A stretch of 64,000 nucleotides of DNA, taken from assembly GCF_932526225.1 (NCBI RefSeq), contig NC_064040.1, positions 7,165,181 through 7,229,180 of the forward strand, in the 5' to 3' direction. The translations under genes were made by a program, and so were the position numbers. Below the pieces are notes generated by a model. The model was not told where the DNA came from. It ran no database searches and saw only the letters and a list, made by a program, of their open reading frames with translations. The DNA comes from Nematostella vectensis (taxonomy: Eukaryota > Cnidaria > Anthozoa > Actiniaria > Edwardsiidae). This document shows, piece after piece, positions 22,101 through 33,418 of this stretch (the stretch's first letter is position 1; every line of letters begins with the position of its first letter).

Positions 22101-22949
22101 ATCAATAGCAGTAATGGTTGTTACTACGAGTACAATTTGATTTAGCATTTTAGAACGCAACAAGACTAAAAAAGAAAAAAAATCTGCTATCTGACCCTCG
22201 GCATGTTGTTAGCATGTTCTTTGGTGAGATCTCAGGCTGGACGTTCTTATAAAAAAGGCCCATAAAGGCTTATTAAAAAAAGTGTAGAGGCCTACATGGT
22301 GCCCAAGTAGCTTTCCTGTGCTGACTGAATACCATTGCTGTTTGTACGAGATTCAAAAGCTACACTGGAATTTCCCGTTGTTTTCCTTTCCTCTCAACAT
22401 AATGCTGAATGAATGCGGGCTGTTTTTGGCAGTAATATTAGCTCTCAACACGATGCTAACTCTTTGGATGCTGGCTGTTTTTGGCAGTAAAACTATTGCT
22501 GTTTGCCAAAGCTTTATAGCTCCAATGGAATTTCCTGTTATTCTTTCTTGAGAAGGTCATAGGAGTGGTATCGGATTCGCTAAATCACACTTGGGGGGCT
22601 TGCCGATTTCTCGCGTTTATTTACTTTGTTCTGAGATCTTTAAACTCATTTCATCCCTCATTACAAATACCTCTTACTCCTAAACCTCTCATACTGGTTC
22701 AACTAACGACGGTACCTAACCATTATTCTATTTCTGATTTTAGGTATGTTAGCTGATAGGTCTGGATCATACCGCGTCGCATTTTTCGTGTCTGGGGGAA
22801 TCACTCTCCTTTCTACACTCGCCTACTTACCCGAAATATACAAGGACGTTCAAGTCATATGCAAAGCCAAGCAACAGGGCCCCGAGGACAGATTGGACTC
22901 AGTCTTTGATAATCCCACTTGTACGGACTATGAGGTGACGCCTCTGTGA
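19185..22949 (+). CDS. SLC16-family (monocarboxylate-type) transporter 1, first exon not located
   Basis: Exons 19185-19354, 19550-20127, 20764-21142 and 22744-22949 join in phase to 444 residues plus stop. The 5' two bases of the first visible codon come from an upstream exon I could not place; an AT ending there would make the split codon ATG. TM1 is preceded by PDSLYSWVV, a degenerate form of the SLC16 opening motif. The second family motif is clear: YFKKRRSLAIGAISAG. Twelve hydrophobic segments are expected, with a cytoplasmic loop near DPRIGKRPEPD. LADGAFRT occurs in the second half. The C-terminus is VTPL, a possible class I PDZ ligand. SLC16 proteins move monocarboxylates, aromatic amino acids or related solutes; the substrate cannot be predicted. 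A CTGTCTGTCC tract fills intron 2. Confidence 0.88.
20352..20705 (+). repeat. CTGTCTGTCC pyrimidine-rich tandem tract
   Basis: About 350 bp of imperfect tetranucleotide-derived repeats (CTGT, CCGT and CTGTGT blocks) inside intron 2 of SLC16 gene 1. It ends about 60 bp before the exon acceptor at 20763. Long ORFs in several frames here are by-products of the repeat. Confidence 0.92.
21185..21402. mobile_element. TIR element in SLC16 gene 1 intron 3
   Basis: Ends GCATTCACACCAGC and GGTGTGAATGC are complementary, with inner AAACCAG and CTGGTTTAA blocks also inverted. About 215 bp, non-coding; a typical MITE. Confidence 0.65.
21527..21890. repeat. Interspersed repeat, inverted copy at 53430-53680
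   Basis: The stretch containing GAAATGGCGGCGTTTTACC and CACATTTTGGCGAATGC recurs on the opposite strand at 53560-53680, and AGCACGCGCATGCGCATA recurs near 53448-53465. Two members of one repeat family; class unknown. Confidence 0.7.
21990..22255. repeat. Interspersed repeat with TTCTTAT ends, copy at 41235-41530
   Basis: Begins near TTTATAAGAACGTCTAATTT and ends near CAGGCTGGACGTTCTTATAA. A second copy at 41235-41530 shares both ends (GTCTAATTTTC and GGACGTTCTTATAAAAAA) and the AGATCTCA block. Probably a non-autonomous TIR element. Confidence 0.65.
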
Positions 22950-22954
22950 GATAA

Positions 22955-23040
22955 TCTGGGTGGTATAGTGGTTAGCATACTGGCCTCCCAGTGCTGCGGC
23001 CCGAGTTAAAATTCCTGCTCTGAGCTCGGGAACTTTTCTT
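22955..23040 (+). repeat. tRNA-derived SINE fragment
   Basis: GGTGGTATAGTGGTTAGCAT resembles a tRNA D-arm and A box, followed by a CTGGCCTCCCAGT hairpin and a degenerate B box (GAGTTAAAATTCC). It cannot fold as a full tRNA, so it is read as a SINE remnant. Confidence 0.45.
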
Positions 23041-23129
23041 GATTAACTTGCCGTTTTTTCCCCTAGGAATCAGCCCTTCCCCCTTTCAATTATCAAACGG
23101 TCTATCCCTTATCTATGCTGGCTAGAATA

Positions 23130-23352
23130 GACCGTTTTCACGATGTTGCGCGCGCATCCAAAATGGCGGGCCACAGCTGATCCAAAATGCGAGGTATGGG
23201 GTATTTAACTGTAGCGCCAATTTGACCATAGCGCTCTGAAAGCATTTTGTATAGCTTCGTTTGTAAACTCCATATCGTAAGCAAATTTGTATCAGCGGTG
23301 CCCCGCCAGTCAGTAGCATTTTGGATGCGTGAAAAACATCGTGAAAACGGTC
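23130..23352. mobile_element. TIR element between the SLC16 genes
   Basis: The left end GACCGTTTTCACGATG and the right end CATCGTGAAAACGGTC are perfect complements, both flanked by TA. Inner GCATCCAAAATG is also mirrored. About 223 bp, non-coding; TA flanks fit a Tc1/mariner-type target duplication. Confidence 0.8.
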
Positions 23353-23993
23353 TATGCAGATGAGAATGCAATTCCGATTCCCGAGGGATTACCTAGGATG
23401 TGTGCTGTGTGATCACCTGCAATAAAGGACAATTTGTTTGGGACAAAAGCCGAAAACACATATTTGTTTAACATCGATCGTCGGATTATTTAAAAAATGA
23501 GCCCCCCTCCCCCTAGGGGAGTGTCCCACAAACTCCACTGTCACCAAAAAATCCGTCATTGATCGGTGGGGGAGGGGAGGGAAGTGGAGAAAGACTTCGT
23601 GCGAAAATTTGTTATGTGAACCCCTTTGTCCCAAAGTAAATTGTCCATGATTGAAGTCTAGACGTATTTAGGAAGAATCATTGAGTGAGGATAATAAATT
23701 ATTGTGGGGGTTGATTATAGATTAATAAACTGTTTAAAACGGTTGTTATTTACTACAGTTACTGCGTATTTATTACAAAAAATTAAACGTGTGCGCTGTT
23801 AAGCAGACTTTTTTTATTATTCACTAGAGCACAAATAAGTCTCTAGACTTTTCTTTACTTTTTTTATAAAAATGACATTATTTTACCGAAACTAAATTAG
23901 AATTGAGAGCCAAGCTTGAAACCATTTTTTGATCACGCTCTCCTTGCTATCGTCATCTTCATTACGTAAGGTGCATACCCTCGTGAAGACAAA

Positions 23994-26900
23994 TCATAAC
24001 CTCGTGACGACAAATGAAGGCCTATTTGACCCACCACTACCTCCTAAGGCGGGATTGTCACTCATCTCAAGTTCCTCGGCTCCCGAACCCTGTTTGATAT
24101 GCCTCAGTTTAGAGATACACGTCGGTACCAAGCGCACAGCGGCTGCTACCAAAAGCACAATACCACTCATGTAGAATGCTGACGTGTAAGAGCCTGATTG
24201 GTCGGCCATCAAACCTGTAAAGATGACAAAGTCAATTCACCCTGCGAAAAAATAGGAGAAAAAGTAGAATCGCACTAAACCAAACTCTAAAGGGTCTTAT
24301 GGAAAGTGGTAATATAGAAAAACCTCGCTAACTCGAACTCTGATGAGTCTTATAGGTAGTGGTGATATAGTAGAACCTCGCTAACTCGAACTCTGATGAG
24401 TCTTATAGGTAGTGGTGATATAGTAGAACCTCGCTAACTCGAACTCTGATGAGTCTTATAGGTAGTGGTGATATAGTAGAACCTCGCTAACTCGAACTCT
24501 GATGAGTCTTATAGGTAGTGGTGATATAGTAGAACCTCGCTAACTCGAACTCTGATGAGTCTTATAGGTAGTGGTGATATAGTAGAACCCCGCGGGGTCA
24601 AGTTATCGGGGTCAACAATTAGCTGCTTATTGTAATGCATATACACGTTTTACACACCGCCCCGTATAGACGAGTCCCTCCATCAGCTTTATCAGTCATA
24701 ATAAAAGCTAGTTGCACTATCCTATAACGCGCACTCGAGATGCATTCGGGGCAACCAATGTTCATGATTTAAAATTTGGCCTACTGTCCATCAAGACAGT
24801 ACATTATACATGATATAACTTTAACAATGAGCCGTGTTGTACAAGGGCAAAAGGGCCTAAACGGCAACGCTATTCCATGAATAGTAACACAAATTTGTCT
24901 TTGATAGGCTTCATTTTCAAAAGCGTTATTACTTAATTCATTTCAATCCATGTTCAGTGAATCACGGAAGAAAATGGTTTAAAATATTGACTAAAAAAAA
25001 GATATCATGCTGTCGTCCAGGCCTCTTTTGGGTAACGCGACCAAACAAATCATACCTGCCACAGGAGGACCGGCACCTTGAAATATAGCAGTAACAGTCA
25101 CGGCTTGCGAGTACGCTATAGCAGCCTTGTCACGTGACCCACCAGCGTCTACAAAGATTATCGTTATTGTTGTACGAAACGCTCCGTCAGCTAGTCCGCT
25201 GACCACTGAAAAAGCTATAAGATGAGCATAGCTAGTGGCCTGGGTCAGAAGCATGACAGAAATGGCTGCGAGAACCTGGGTACTTAGATTGATGTATGAG
25301 ACATTGATCCTCGGGGAATCACACAGGGGTCCCGTGATTAGACGAGCAATAACTGTAGCAGCGCCCATGTAAGTGTAGAGGAAAGAGGATCTAGTGGCGG
25401 GGAAGCCAATCTCGCCAGCAAACTTCACCTGAAAGGAAGATGAAACAGATGATATACTATCGGAAGATTTTGCAAAGGGCTTGTAACACCACATAACCTA
25501 ATACGCTCCATAGCGAGGGTTATTCTTGAACGAGTAGGGGACTTGCGCTAAGAGATCACGTGACCTTTCTGGGTGGCAAATTTAAACCAAAAAATTCACA
25601 GAAATGACTGCGCGCGGCGCACAGAGAACGGCGGAATAAAATCTATAAATGAAACTGAACCCTTTCTAAAAAAATATATAAACTGGCATTTGTTTTAAGC
25701 ATTGAAAAGAATTTGCTATTTGTTGCTGTTATTTTGCCGCTAACTAGCGCGCGTCTTAGCGCGGGCTACTTTGCCAACCAAAAAGTAATGTAGTGATCTC
25801 TTAGCGCATGCCCCCATTCAACATTCCGGCTCGCGAACCTTGATTGTCGAGAGTCTGTGTCAGGACTAGGTGAGGCACTTATTGCTGTGACGCAGGAGCA
25901 GCATACTAATCTTGACATCGCTTTTTAAAACTCTCTTTCCTTTCCATTCACGAGCATCCGCGGCAGAATATATGCGGGTGTTTGGTTCGATTTTGGTTTG
26001 GGGTCTTGTTCCGCAGCCTCACTTTGAAAAATGAGGCCGCGAGAGACTAGAACTAAATTTCAGTTTGACAGATTGACAGACGAACAATCGAAGATTGTGC
26101 CATGTTTTGACATGGGACTCGTAATCTCTCGTACGGTGTTCGTGGTCAATAAATCAACAAGAGGAGTGCACAAACTTTTTAGAGTTTGATTTTTAGAGCA
26201 CATTTCGGTAAGTTTGGAAAAATGTTCACTCTTCAGTTACTTGGGACGAGTTACCACAGCTTTCAAAGAGTGTTGAAGGAGAATTTAATTTCAGACCGAT
26301 TTTGCCGACTTATGAGCCGGGTCGGAAGCGTACCATCCGTACCAGCACACGTGCCATGGTCGCGTCTCCCGCAGTCGATGGAGATCTCGACAAAATTGGA
26401 CACTAAACAAGCAAAACGAGCATCCTAACTCAATGCCTAAATACTCTAGCTCACTTGGCTATGGGCTGTACGGCGTTTGGGAAAACTTATCAGTTCAAAA
26501 CAATGACCCAATGCCTTCTAGTAATTGCTGAAGCGCATGCAACAAGTTTTAGCAAACCCAAGTGATACTAAAAGGTGAAAAACACCTTGACAGAAAAGCT
26601 TATACTGTAAAACATTCAAAACACAATTATTATATCGTTTTGTTCATAAATCCAGGCTGTTGTGTTATTTTATAAATCTGACCAAATAGGACGTGGAGGA
26701 AATGGATAAGCAAAAAAAATCCCTACCAATCATGACTCTCGATGAAAAAAATAATGACTAATATATTGCCAAAACCTCTAACAATTAGCCTTCCTTACGT
26801 TTATTGGTATTTTTAGCGAAGAAAAACTTAGCGCGATGCGATAAGCTCCGCCATCTTTTTTGTGTTTGTTTCAAAATGACAGAAACAAGAGGGAGTAGCA

Positions 26901-29045
26901 GGGGTAAGACCACGGGCGCAAGGAATTCAACAATCCCAAATAAAATTTAAGATTGTGCCAGCTATTCAAATCTCGATAACAAAAAAAAAACGCCTAAAGG
27001 TAAACTTCTCTCGCTACTTTCTTAAATTTCAAGCTTAGCTGCAATCAGCGACAAAACTGTCGAAAATTTAGCCCTTCAAATGCAGTTTCAGATGGAAATC
27101 TAAACCACGTAGCATAGTGACTTTGATATCTTCCCCTCTCCATCCCAACCCCCTCTCCCCCAAAGAGACAGCGACTTTTAATGGGGGGAAGGGGGATGTG
27201 AGTAATAAAAAGTTCCCATATTGTAAATTATTTCAGTAAGACTACTTTTTAGATGTCATTTTCAACAGGTTTTGTCGCTGATTATGGCTGCATGTATACC
27301 ATGTAGCGTTTGAACAAAACTGAAGCAACTGTATATCACTGTCGCAGCATTTCCTTTCTATAAGAGACTTCTAGTTTAAGGGAGGTCCTTACTATAAAGT
27401 TACCCATGACTTACCAGGTGTATCGGTGCGTTGTACATGCCAAACGTGGCCAGGCAAATAGACATTGCAGCAATCTGAAACTTGGGAACCTTCCACAAGG
27501 ACCAATCAAACTGTTCACTTAAATGTTTCTTTTTGCTCTCCTTGTCCATGGGCTGCACAGGTAATACTGCCTGATCTCTCCTAACAGTACTTTCAATAAC
27601 ATCCGGAGAATAAGCTAGCGTGCAAACGCATGAGCCTACGTATAGACAGGCCAGCAATCTCATAGCGTCTCTCCACCCGAAGGTATCGACGAAGTATTGC
27701 GCAAGAGGTGGAATCGTCATAACACCAAGACCGGCTCCTGCCGTCACTATGCCAACCGCCATGGAACGCTTCTTTTTGAAGTACCTGTACGCCGAGAAAA
27801 CATAAAGGAATCCCGAAAGTCTTTTGGGAAGTAAAGAAAAAGGGGGAGGGGCCAATTCAAGTGGTAGCTAGAGACAGCCTGTTCTTGGGCGAGAGCGCGG
27901 GAAACCTGTGGTATTTTTTAGCGCGCGGATAAATCTAACTGTCAACAGTCTGCTCAATAATTGTACCCTCACTAACAATAATTAACTTACCTTGGAATAG
28001 AAAACATAACTGGGATAAACATGAAAGATCCGCCGACACCGAACGCCAAAGAAAATACAAAATACATTGGTATGATGTTATACAGGAGAGCGGTGGCCAA
28101 GAGCGAGCAGCAACGAATGATGTGTCCGATCCCGGACACGACTCGGACATCCAGGCGTGTGCACAGGAAGCCCGTCACTACAGACATGATAAGGATCGTT
28201 CCAACGGACAAAGACCCTAAGAGGGCTGCAGAATAAAGGCTGTCAAAAATATACGGAAAGAAAGACAAGATAATAAGGAATTTAGGACTTAGTTAGCAGA
28301 CAGTGCGATAATGGATCAAATGCGGAGGAAAGGGTACCCTGGTCCCAGAGCCTCGAGCGTCTCTCTATTTAGTGGCAAGCGAGGTTACGCTGGCCACTGA
28401 ATAGAGAGACGCTCGAGGCTCTGGGACCAGGGTAAGAAAAGGGAGAAGCAAATGCATTGCAAAAGTAGAATATACATGGTCAGATGAATATAAAGCCATC
28501 AAATGTTTTAAAGAAGGAGACCAAACCTATTGCAGAGAACCTAACAGAATCCGGATAGGGTTAACAAATTAGCGACAAGCGGCACACAAATATCCAAATT
28601 GGAATATTCACAAATACACTTTTACAACCACGACAACTACAAACATTCGACTACCGACAAATCGCGGAAATGTTTACTGACTCGCGAAGAGGGGGGGGTA
28701 TTACATGACGTCAGAAATTTTAGTCAGTTTACCTTTTTGTGTGTGTCATTTTTTTAGGATTGCAGGTGCGAAGCCCACCCCCCCCCCCCCCCCCCCCCCC
28801 CAGGCAGGCATCTAGATCGTGTTGACAAATACATGATTCCTCTTCAAAAGTAAAATTGCACTGAATTTTCACGTACCAACATTTCCACGTGTTTCATTGA
28901 ATTCATCCATAAGAGCGGGAAGGAAGATTCCAAACGAGCGATTAAACCCGTGTGTCAACCAGGCATGTAGCACCCCACACATAAGAACAACCCAGGCCCA
29001 CGGCCCGTCCTGGCGGTGCGGAGGCCTGGGTAACTTCAGACCCAT
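23994..29045 (-). CDS. SLC16-family (monocarboxylate-type) transporter 2
   Basis: Five phase-consistent exons: 29045-28877, 28225-27991, 27784-27415, 25428-25056 and 24214-23994, giving 455 residues. The SLC16 opening motif is present as DGPWAWVV at the start of TM1. The second motif is YFKKKRSMAVGIVTAG, with GLADGAFRT in the C-terminal half. Twelve membrane segments are expected, with the large cytoplasmic loop near RRDQAVLPVQPMDKESKKK. The C-terminus is VVTRL, compatible with a class I PDZ ligand. The start ATG follows TTTCAAGGTAGT, which could be an acceptor of a 5' non-coding exon. It is a paralogue of the gene at 19185-22949, placed tail to tail with it. It has one extra intron splitting the coding sequence just before YFKKK. 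Intron 4 carries a 53-bp minisatellite. The substrate is unknown. Confidence 0.9.
24320..24592. repeat. 53-bp minisatellite in SLC16 gene 2 intron
   Basis: About five near-identical units containing TAGAACCTCGCTAACTCGAA and GATGAGTCTTATAGGTAGTG, with TAGAACC spaced 53 bp (24371, 24424 and onward). The array ends with a diverged unit (CCCCGCGGGGTCAAG). It lies between the exons ending at 25056 and starting at 24214. Confidence 0.9.
25429..27414 (-). other. Intron 3 of SLC16 gene 2
   Basis: About 2 kb without a recognisable gene. It contains pyrimidine-rich and purine-rich stretches (27130-27200) and an isolated 80-codon ORF at 26186-26428 on the plus strand with no identifiable domain. Confidence 0.5.
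28335..28434. mobile_element. 100-bp near-perfect hairpin
   Basis: TACCCTGGTCCCAGAGCCTC at the left is matched exactly by its reverse complement at the right end (28415-28434). The arms are about 45 bp with a short GC-rich loop. It lies in intron 1 of SLC16 gene 2 and is read as a miniature foldback element. Confidence 0.85.
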
Positions 29046-30230
29046 ACTACCTTGAAATAAAAACTATTTATGAATTCAAATAAATGAAGAATAAAATAGC
29101 CTGCTAGCCGACTCTCTGGGGTTTCGGGTTTCCTTAAAAAAAAGTCGCATTTGATGTTTTGTTTGCTACTACCCACTAAGTACTTTTAGAGAAATTTTCT
29201 GGCTTATTAGATGAGTAATGGGCTTATTTGAAGCGTCATGTCATGTTTCATGTTTTTTCGTCATGTCCTGCAGCGTATGTTGGGCGCTTGGCATCACGGA
29301 GGTTTTTTTGACAGCAGTATTTATTATCCTTTTCCAAGTTGCCAAACTGCCAAGTTATTGATTTGGATTTTATTATCCTTCTTTTGGATGGTTTCATGCT
29401 GATAATAATCAGACTCAGGAAAACGTTGATAAAATAATAAAATTCAAACTAATAACTTTATTTATATACCTCTATTGCCGTTATCCTGAATCAGATTTTG
29501 AGCGTGCAACGTCCGAAAGAAGGATTGCTAGTCCAAAATCTCAATCGTAAACTCTCAGACTGGGTAATCTTTCGCTGTCGATTGAGACATCAATAAGAAG
29601 TGTAGTTTAAGTGTTCCTTACCTTTCTGGCTATCTTGGGATTATGGTGAGAGCTGGTTAGGCCAATTTTACAAGGCGCATCTAGCTTTCTGTTTGGTACG
29701 TGTACGACGTAAAACCATCACATGACCCTATAGCTTTCTTGCGGTGTCACACAAGTCAAGTGTCACACAAGTAAAGTGTCACACAAGTCAAGTGTCACAC
29801 AAGTAAAGTAATTCGATACGCGCTGGACACAGTGCAGAGTGTTGACAGTGCTACATCGAATGTTTTAAATACGTACCAACTCCCACCCCAAATAAGCGCC
29901 TCCCACGACCTCGAATTTTGCAAAAAGCGCCCCCTTCCCTCCCCCTAAAGAAGATTTAAACAAAAACACCATTTGAATGTTGTAAATCTACATTTTATTT
30001 GAATCGCTTTAACATGCTCACATAACGGAGAGCAAATTTCTTTCGGTCATCTTTTTTACTGTCAGTTTATCGCGAATAAAGTTTTGTTCTCAATCAATTC
30101 AGAAGCTGGTATTTTCCGCTGAAATGAAATGGCCCTTATTCGAATCATTACGGTATTAAATTTACCTTACCGCAGACTTCAAGAGCCTCATGAAGCTCCG
30201 CCTAAAAGCATTTCTCGCGGGTGACACATG
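29046..30230. other. 5' flank of SLC16 gene 2
   Basis: Contains the presumed promoter of the transporter and a short repeat of four GTGTCACACAAGTMAA units at about 29759-29808. No other gene was seen. Confidence 0.5.
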
Positions 30231-30232
30231 TA

Positions 30233-30475
30233 TCACCCATAAATGTAATAACACCCATAAATGTAATAACACCCATAAATGAAATAACAACCATAAATGT
30301 TATAACAACCATAAATGTAATAACAGTCACCCATAAATGTTATAACAACTATAAATGTAATAACACATCGCCCATAAATGTAATAAACAGTCAACCATAA
30401 ATGTAAGAACACGTCGCCCATAAATGTTATAAACGTTAATCATAAATGTAATAACACGTCGCCCATAAATGTTAT
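30233..30475. repeat. CCCATAAATGTAATAACA minisatellite
   Basis: Roughly 12 imperfect 18-26 bp units of the type CCATAAATGTAATAACA. A Tyr-Ile-Tyr-Gly-rich ORF in this interval is only the translated repeat. Confidence 0.9.
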
Positions 30476-30519
30476 AACTCATAATTTTGACTCGTAGAAA
30501 CAAAATTAAACAACCAAAC

Positions 30520-31965
30520 TTGGCAGATGTCTTGTAGGTGTCAAGTCAGCATGACGTCATCGATGACGTCATTAAAAACGGCAATACTCATATCTCATCA
30601 TATAAACATAATAGTTCGGTCTAACTTGGCAGATGTCATGTAGGTATCAAGGGAGGTGCAACGATATGTCAACTCAGCATAACGTCACCGATGACGTCAT
30701 TAAAAAAACGGCAATACTCATATCTCATTATATAAACATAACAGTTCGGTCTAACTTGGCAGATGTCATGTAGGTGTCAAGGGAGGTGCAACGATATGTC
30801 AACTGATCATGACGTCAACGATGACGTTACTAAAAATGGCAATATCCATATATAATCATAGAAACATCATAAGGCGGTCTTACTTGGCCGATGTCATGTA
30901 GGTGTCAAGGGGGTGCAACGATATGTCAATTGAGCATCATGACGTCAACGATGACGTTACTAAAAGCGGCAATATCCATATCTAATCATAGAAACATCAT
31001 AAGGCGGTCTAACTTGGCCGATGTCATGTAGGTGCCAAGGGGGTGCAACGATATGTCAATTGAGCATCATGACGTCAACGATGACGTTACTAAAAGCGGC
31101 AATATCCATATCTAATCATAGAAACATCATAAGGCGGTCTAACTTGGCCGATGTCATGTAGGTGCCAAGGGGGTGCAACGATATGTCAATTGAGCATCAT
31201 GACGTCAACGATGACGTTACTAAAAGCGGCAATATCCATATCTAATCATAGAAACATCATAAGGCGGTCTAACTTGGCCGATGTCATGTAGGTGCCAAGG
31301 GGGTGCAACGATATGTCAATTGAGCATCATGACGTCAACGATGACGTTACTAAAAGCGGCAATATCCATATCTAATCATAGAAACATCATAAGGCGGTCT
31401 AACTTGGCCGATGTCATGTAGGTGTCAAGGGGGTGCAACGATATGTCAATTGAGCATCATCACGTCAACGATGACGTTACTAAAAGCGGCAATATCCATA
31501 TCTAATCATAGAAACATCATAAGGCGGTCTAACTTGGCCGATGTCATGTAGGTGCCAAGGGGGTGCAACGATATGTCAATTGAGCATCATGACGTCAACG
31601 ATGACGTTACTAAAAGCGGCAATATCCATATCTAATCATAGAAACATCATAAGGCGGTCTAACTTGGCCGATGTCATGTAGTGTCAAGGGAGGTGCAACG
31701 ATATGTCAATTGAGCATCATGACGTCAACGATGACGTTACTAAAAGCGGCAATATCCATATCTAATCATAGAAACATCATAAGGCGGTCTAACTTGGCCG
31801 ATGTCATGTAGGTGCCAAGGGGGTGCAACGATATGTCAATTGAGCATCATGACGTCAACGATGACGTTACTAAAAGCGGCAATATCCATATCTAATCATA
31901 GAAACATCATAAGGCGGTCTAACTTGGCCGATGTCATGTAGTGTCAAGGGGGGTGCAACGATATG
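30520..31965. repeat. 130-bp satellite with CRE-like palindromes
   Basis: CTTGGCCGATGTCATGTA recurs every 130 bp from 30881 to 31921 (30881, 31011, 31141, 31271, 31401, 31531, 31661, 31791, 31921), with about three more diverged units before it. Units are nearly identical, implying recent amplification or homogenisation. Each unit contains TGACGTCA or a close variant followed by GATGACGTTA, matching cAMP-response elements. No ORF spans the array. Confidence 0.95.
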
Positions 31966-32215
31966 GTGCCTCGGCGTGACGTCATTAAAAACGGCAATAC
32001 TCATAGCTCTATCGGAATTCTTTCGTGCCAATTTATAATTTGCTGCGAGCTTTTGATCTCATTTTATGTATAGTTAAACATCCAACATATTTTAGGTGCG
32101 ACACTTTTAAGAGTGTAATTTTTGCATTCGAGGCTATACAAATAAAACTTGTCGATAGAATTTTTTCTTACTTTCACAGATTAAACTTGATTATAATTAC
32201 AACTCGCTAGCAAAG
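31966..32215. repeat. Interspersed repeat, inverted copy at 59765-59985
   Basis: The stretch from GCCAATTTATAATTTGCTGC to GATTATAATTACAACTCGCT is the reverse complement of 59765-59985 with few differences. In the second location it forms the interior of a long-TIR element (59510-60395). Confidence 0.8.
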
Positions 32216-32585
32216 CGCTGTTTAGGTTGATATCTTTAAAGCCATCTAGAATTAACTTCAAACTTGGGTTATTTGCCAGATCCCGCAAACGCGCTTTCTT
32301 TGTTTTGTACTAGTACATTACATACACATTTCATGTCTAATGACGTCTCGAATCGCGCAACATTCCTGCATGCGAAACTGAATAAGATAAAAAGGTCTCC
32401 GCTTAGTTTATTTATCGCCCTTTTCGTTTTTTTCTCTTATATGGCTTCCTGAGACACAGCAGATTCAGCTTAGAAATATGATATTAGTATTAGCGAGTGT
32501 GACTACTACGTCAAATAACACGTGGCTACAAGAATGCGTATAATTTTATCATTTTTCCTACGCAGGAAAGTCGTGCGATTCAAGA

Positions 32586-33418
32586 AGTACTATTATACAC
32601 GCTACGAGCCTCGTGACAACATTTTGCACAGGTAACCCAAGCACTCGGTTTGTATTCTAGTATTCACTAATATCCAATCAGAAAGCAGCAAATAGAAGCC
32701 AGCGGAGTGCAACCAAAATGTCCCACAAAACACGGTCAAATAACATGATGTAAATTTGTCTTGTTATCCAAGCTTGGTGAAAATCTTACGATAACTACGG
32801 TTGTTGCATGGAAACGAATCCAGCTCAAAACTCGAGAACTTGGAAATGTTGAGATAAAGCGGTGCTCTCTTCAGTAGTTACTATATGTTTATATGTTTTC
32901 AAAGCTATTTTTGTCAACTTGCATGGATTTAAGTGCGGGGGACAGTAGAAAAAAAATCGGATTCGCTGTTTACGCCTGACTACAAGTTTTATCGGCAAAT
33001 GTCAAGATTTATAGCAAAAAATACAAACGACAGTCTCATTTTCATATGTAATTGAAGTAACCTAGGTAATATCAAACACAAGTTTAATGGTAGGACTTAC
33101 ACTGCTCTTGTAAGTGGTTTGTTTGCTTTTTGTTTTTCGTTTCTTCGTAGTAACTTTAGACGTTTTTCTGCAAATTGAGTTGGGAAATTTTTTTTTGCTT
33201 GTCCAGATTCGTTGAGCTCAAACCAGTCTTTTTGCCGATCCCAAAAAAGACAATAATAAAGTGAGTCCACTATGAAGTCTATTTTCTTTAATTTTCCATT
33301 TTTTCATCACTATACAAATCCTCTTGCGTACTAGAATACAAACCGAGTGCTTGCGTTACCTGTGCATTTTGATAATGAGGTGACGAATATCGTGGTGTAT
33401 AAGAGTACATACCACGGA
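32586..33418. mobile_element. TIR element with about 80-bp ends
   Basis: The left end (GCACAGGTAACCCAAGCACT, then CGGTTTGTATTCTAGTA) is matched in reverse complement at 33328-33375 (TACTAGAATACAAACCGAG). Outer GTACTATTATACAC pairs with GTGTATAAGAGTAC. The interior has no recognisable transposase. Confidence 0.75.

Noticed and set aside
30233-30421. Tyr-Ile-Tyr-Gly repeat ORF
   Set aside because: Product of the CCATAAATGTAATAACA minisatellite; no start context or conserved domain.
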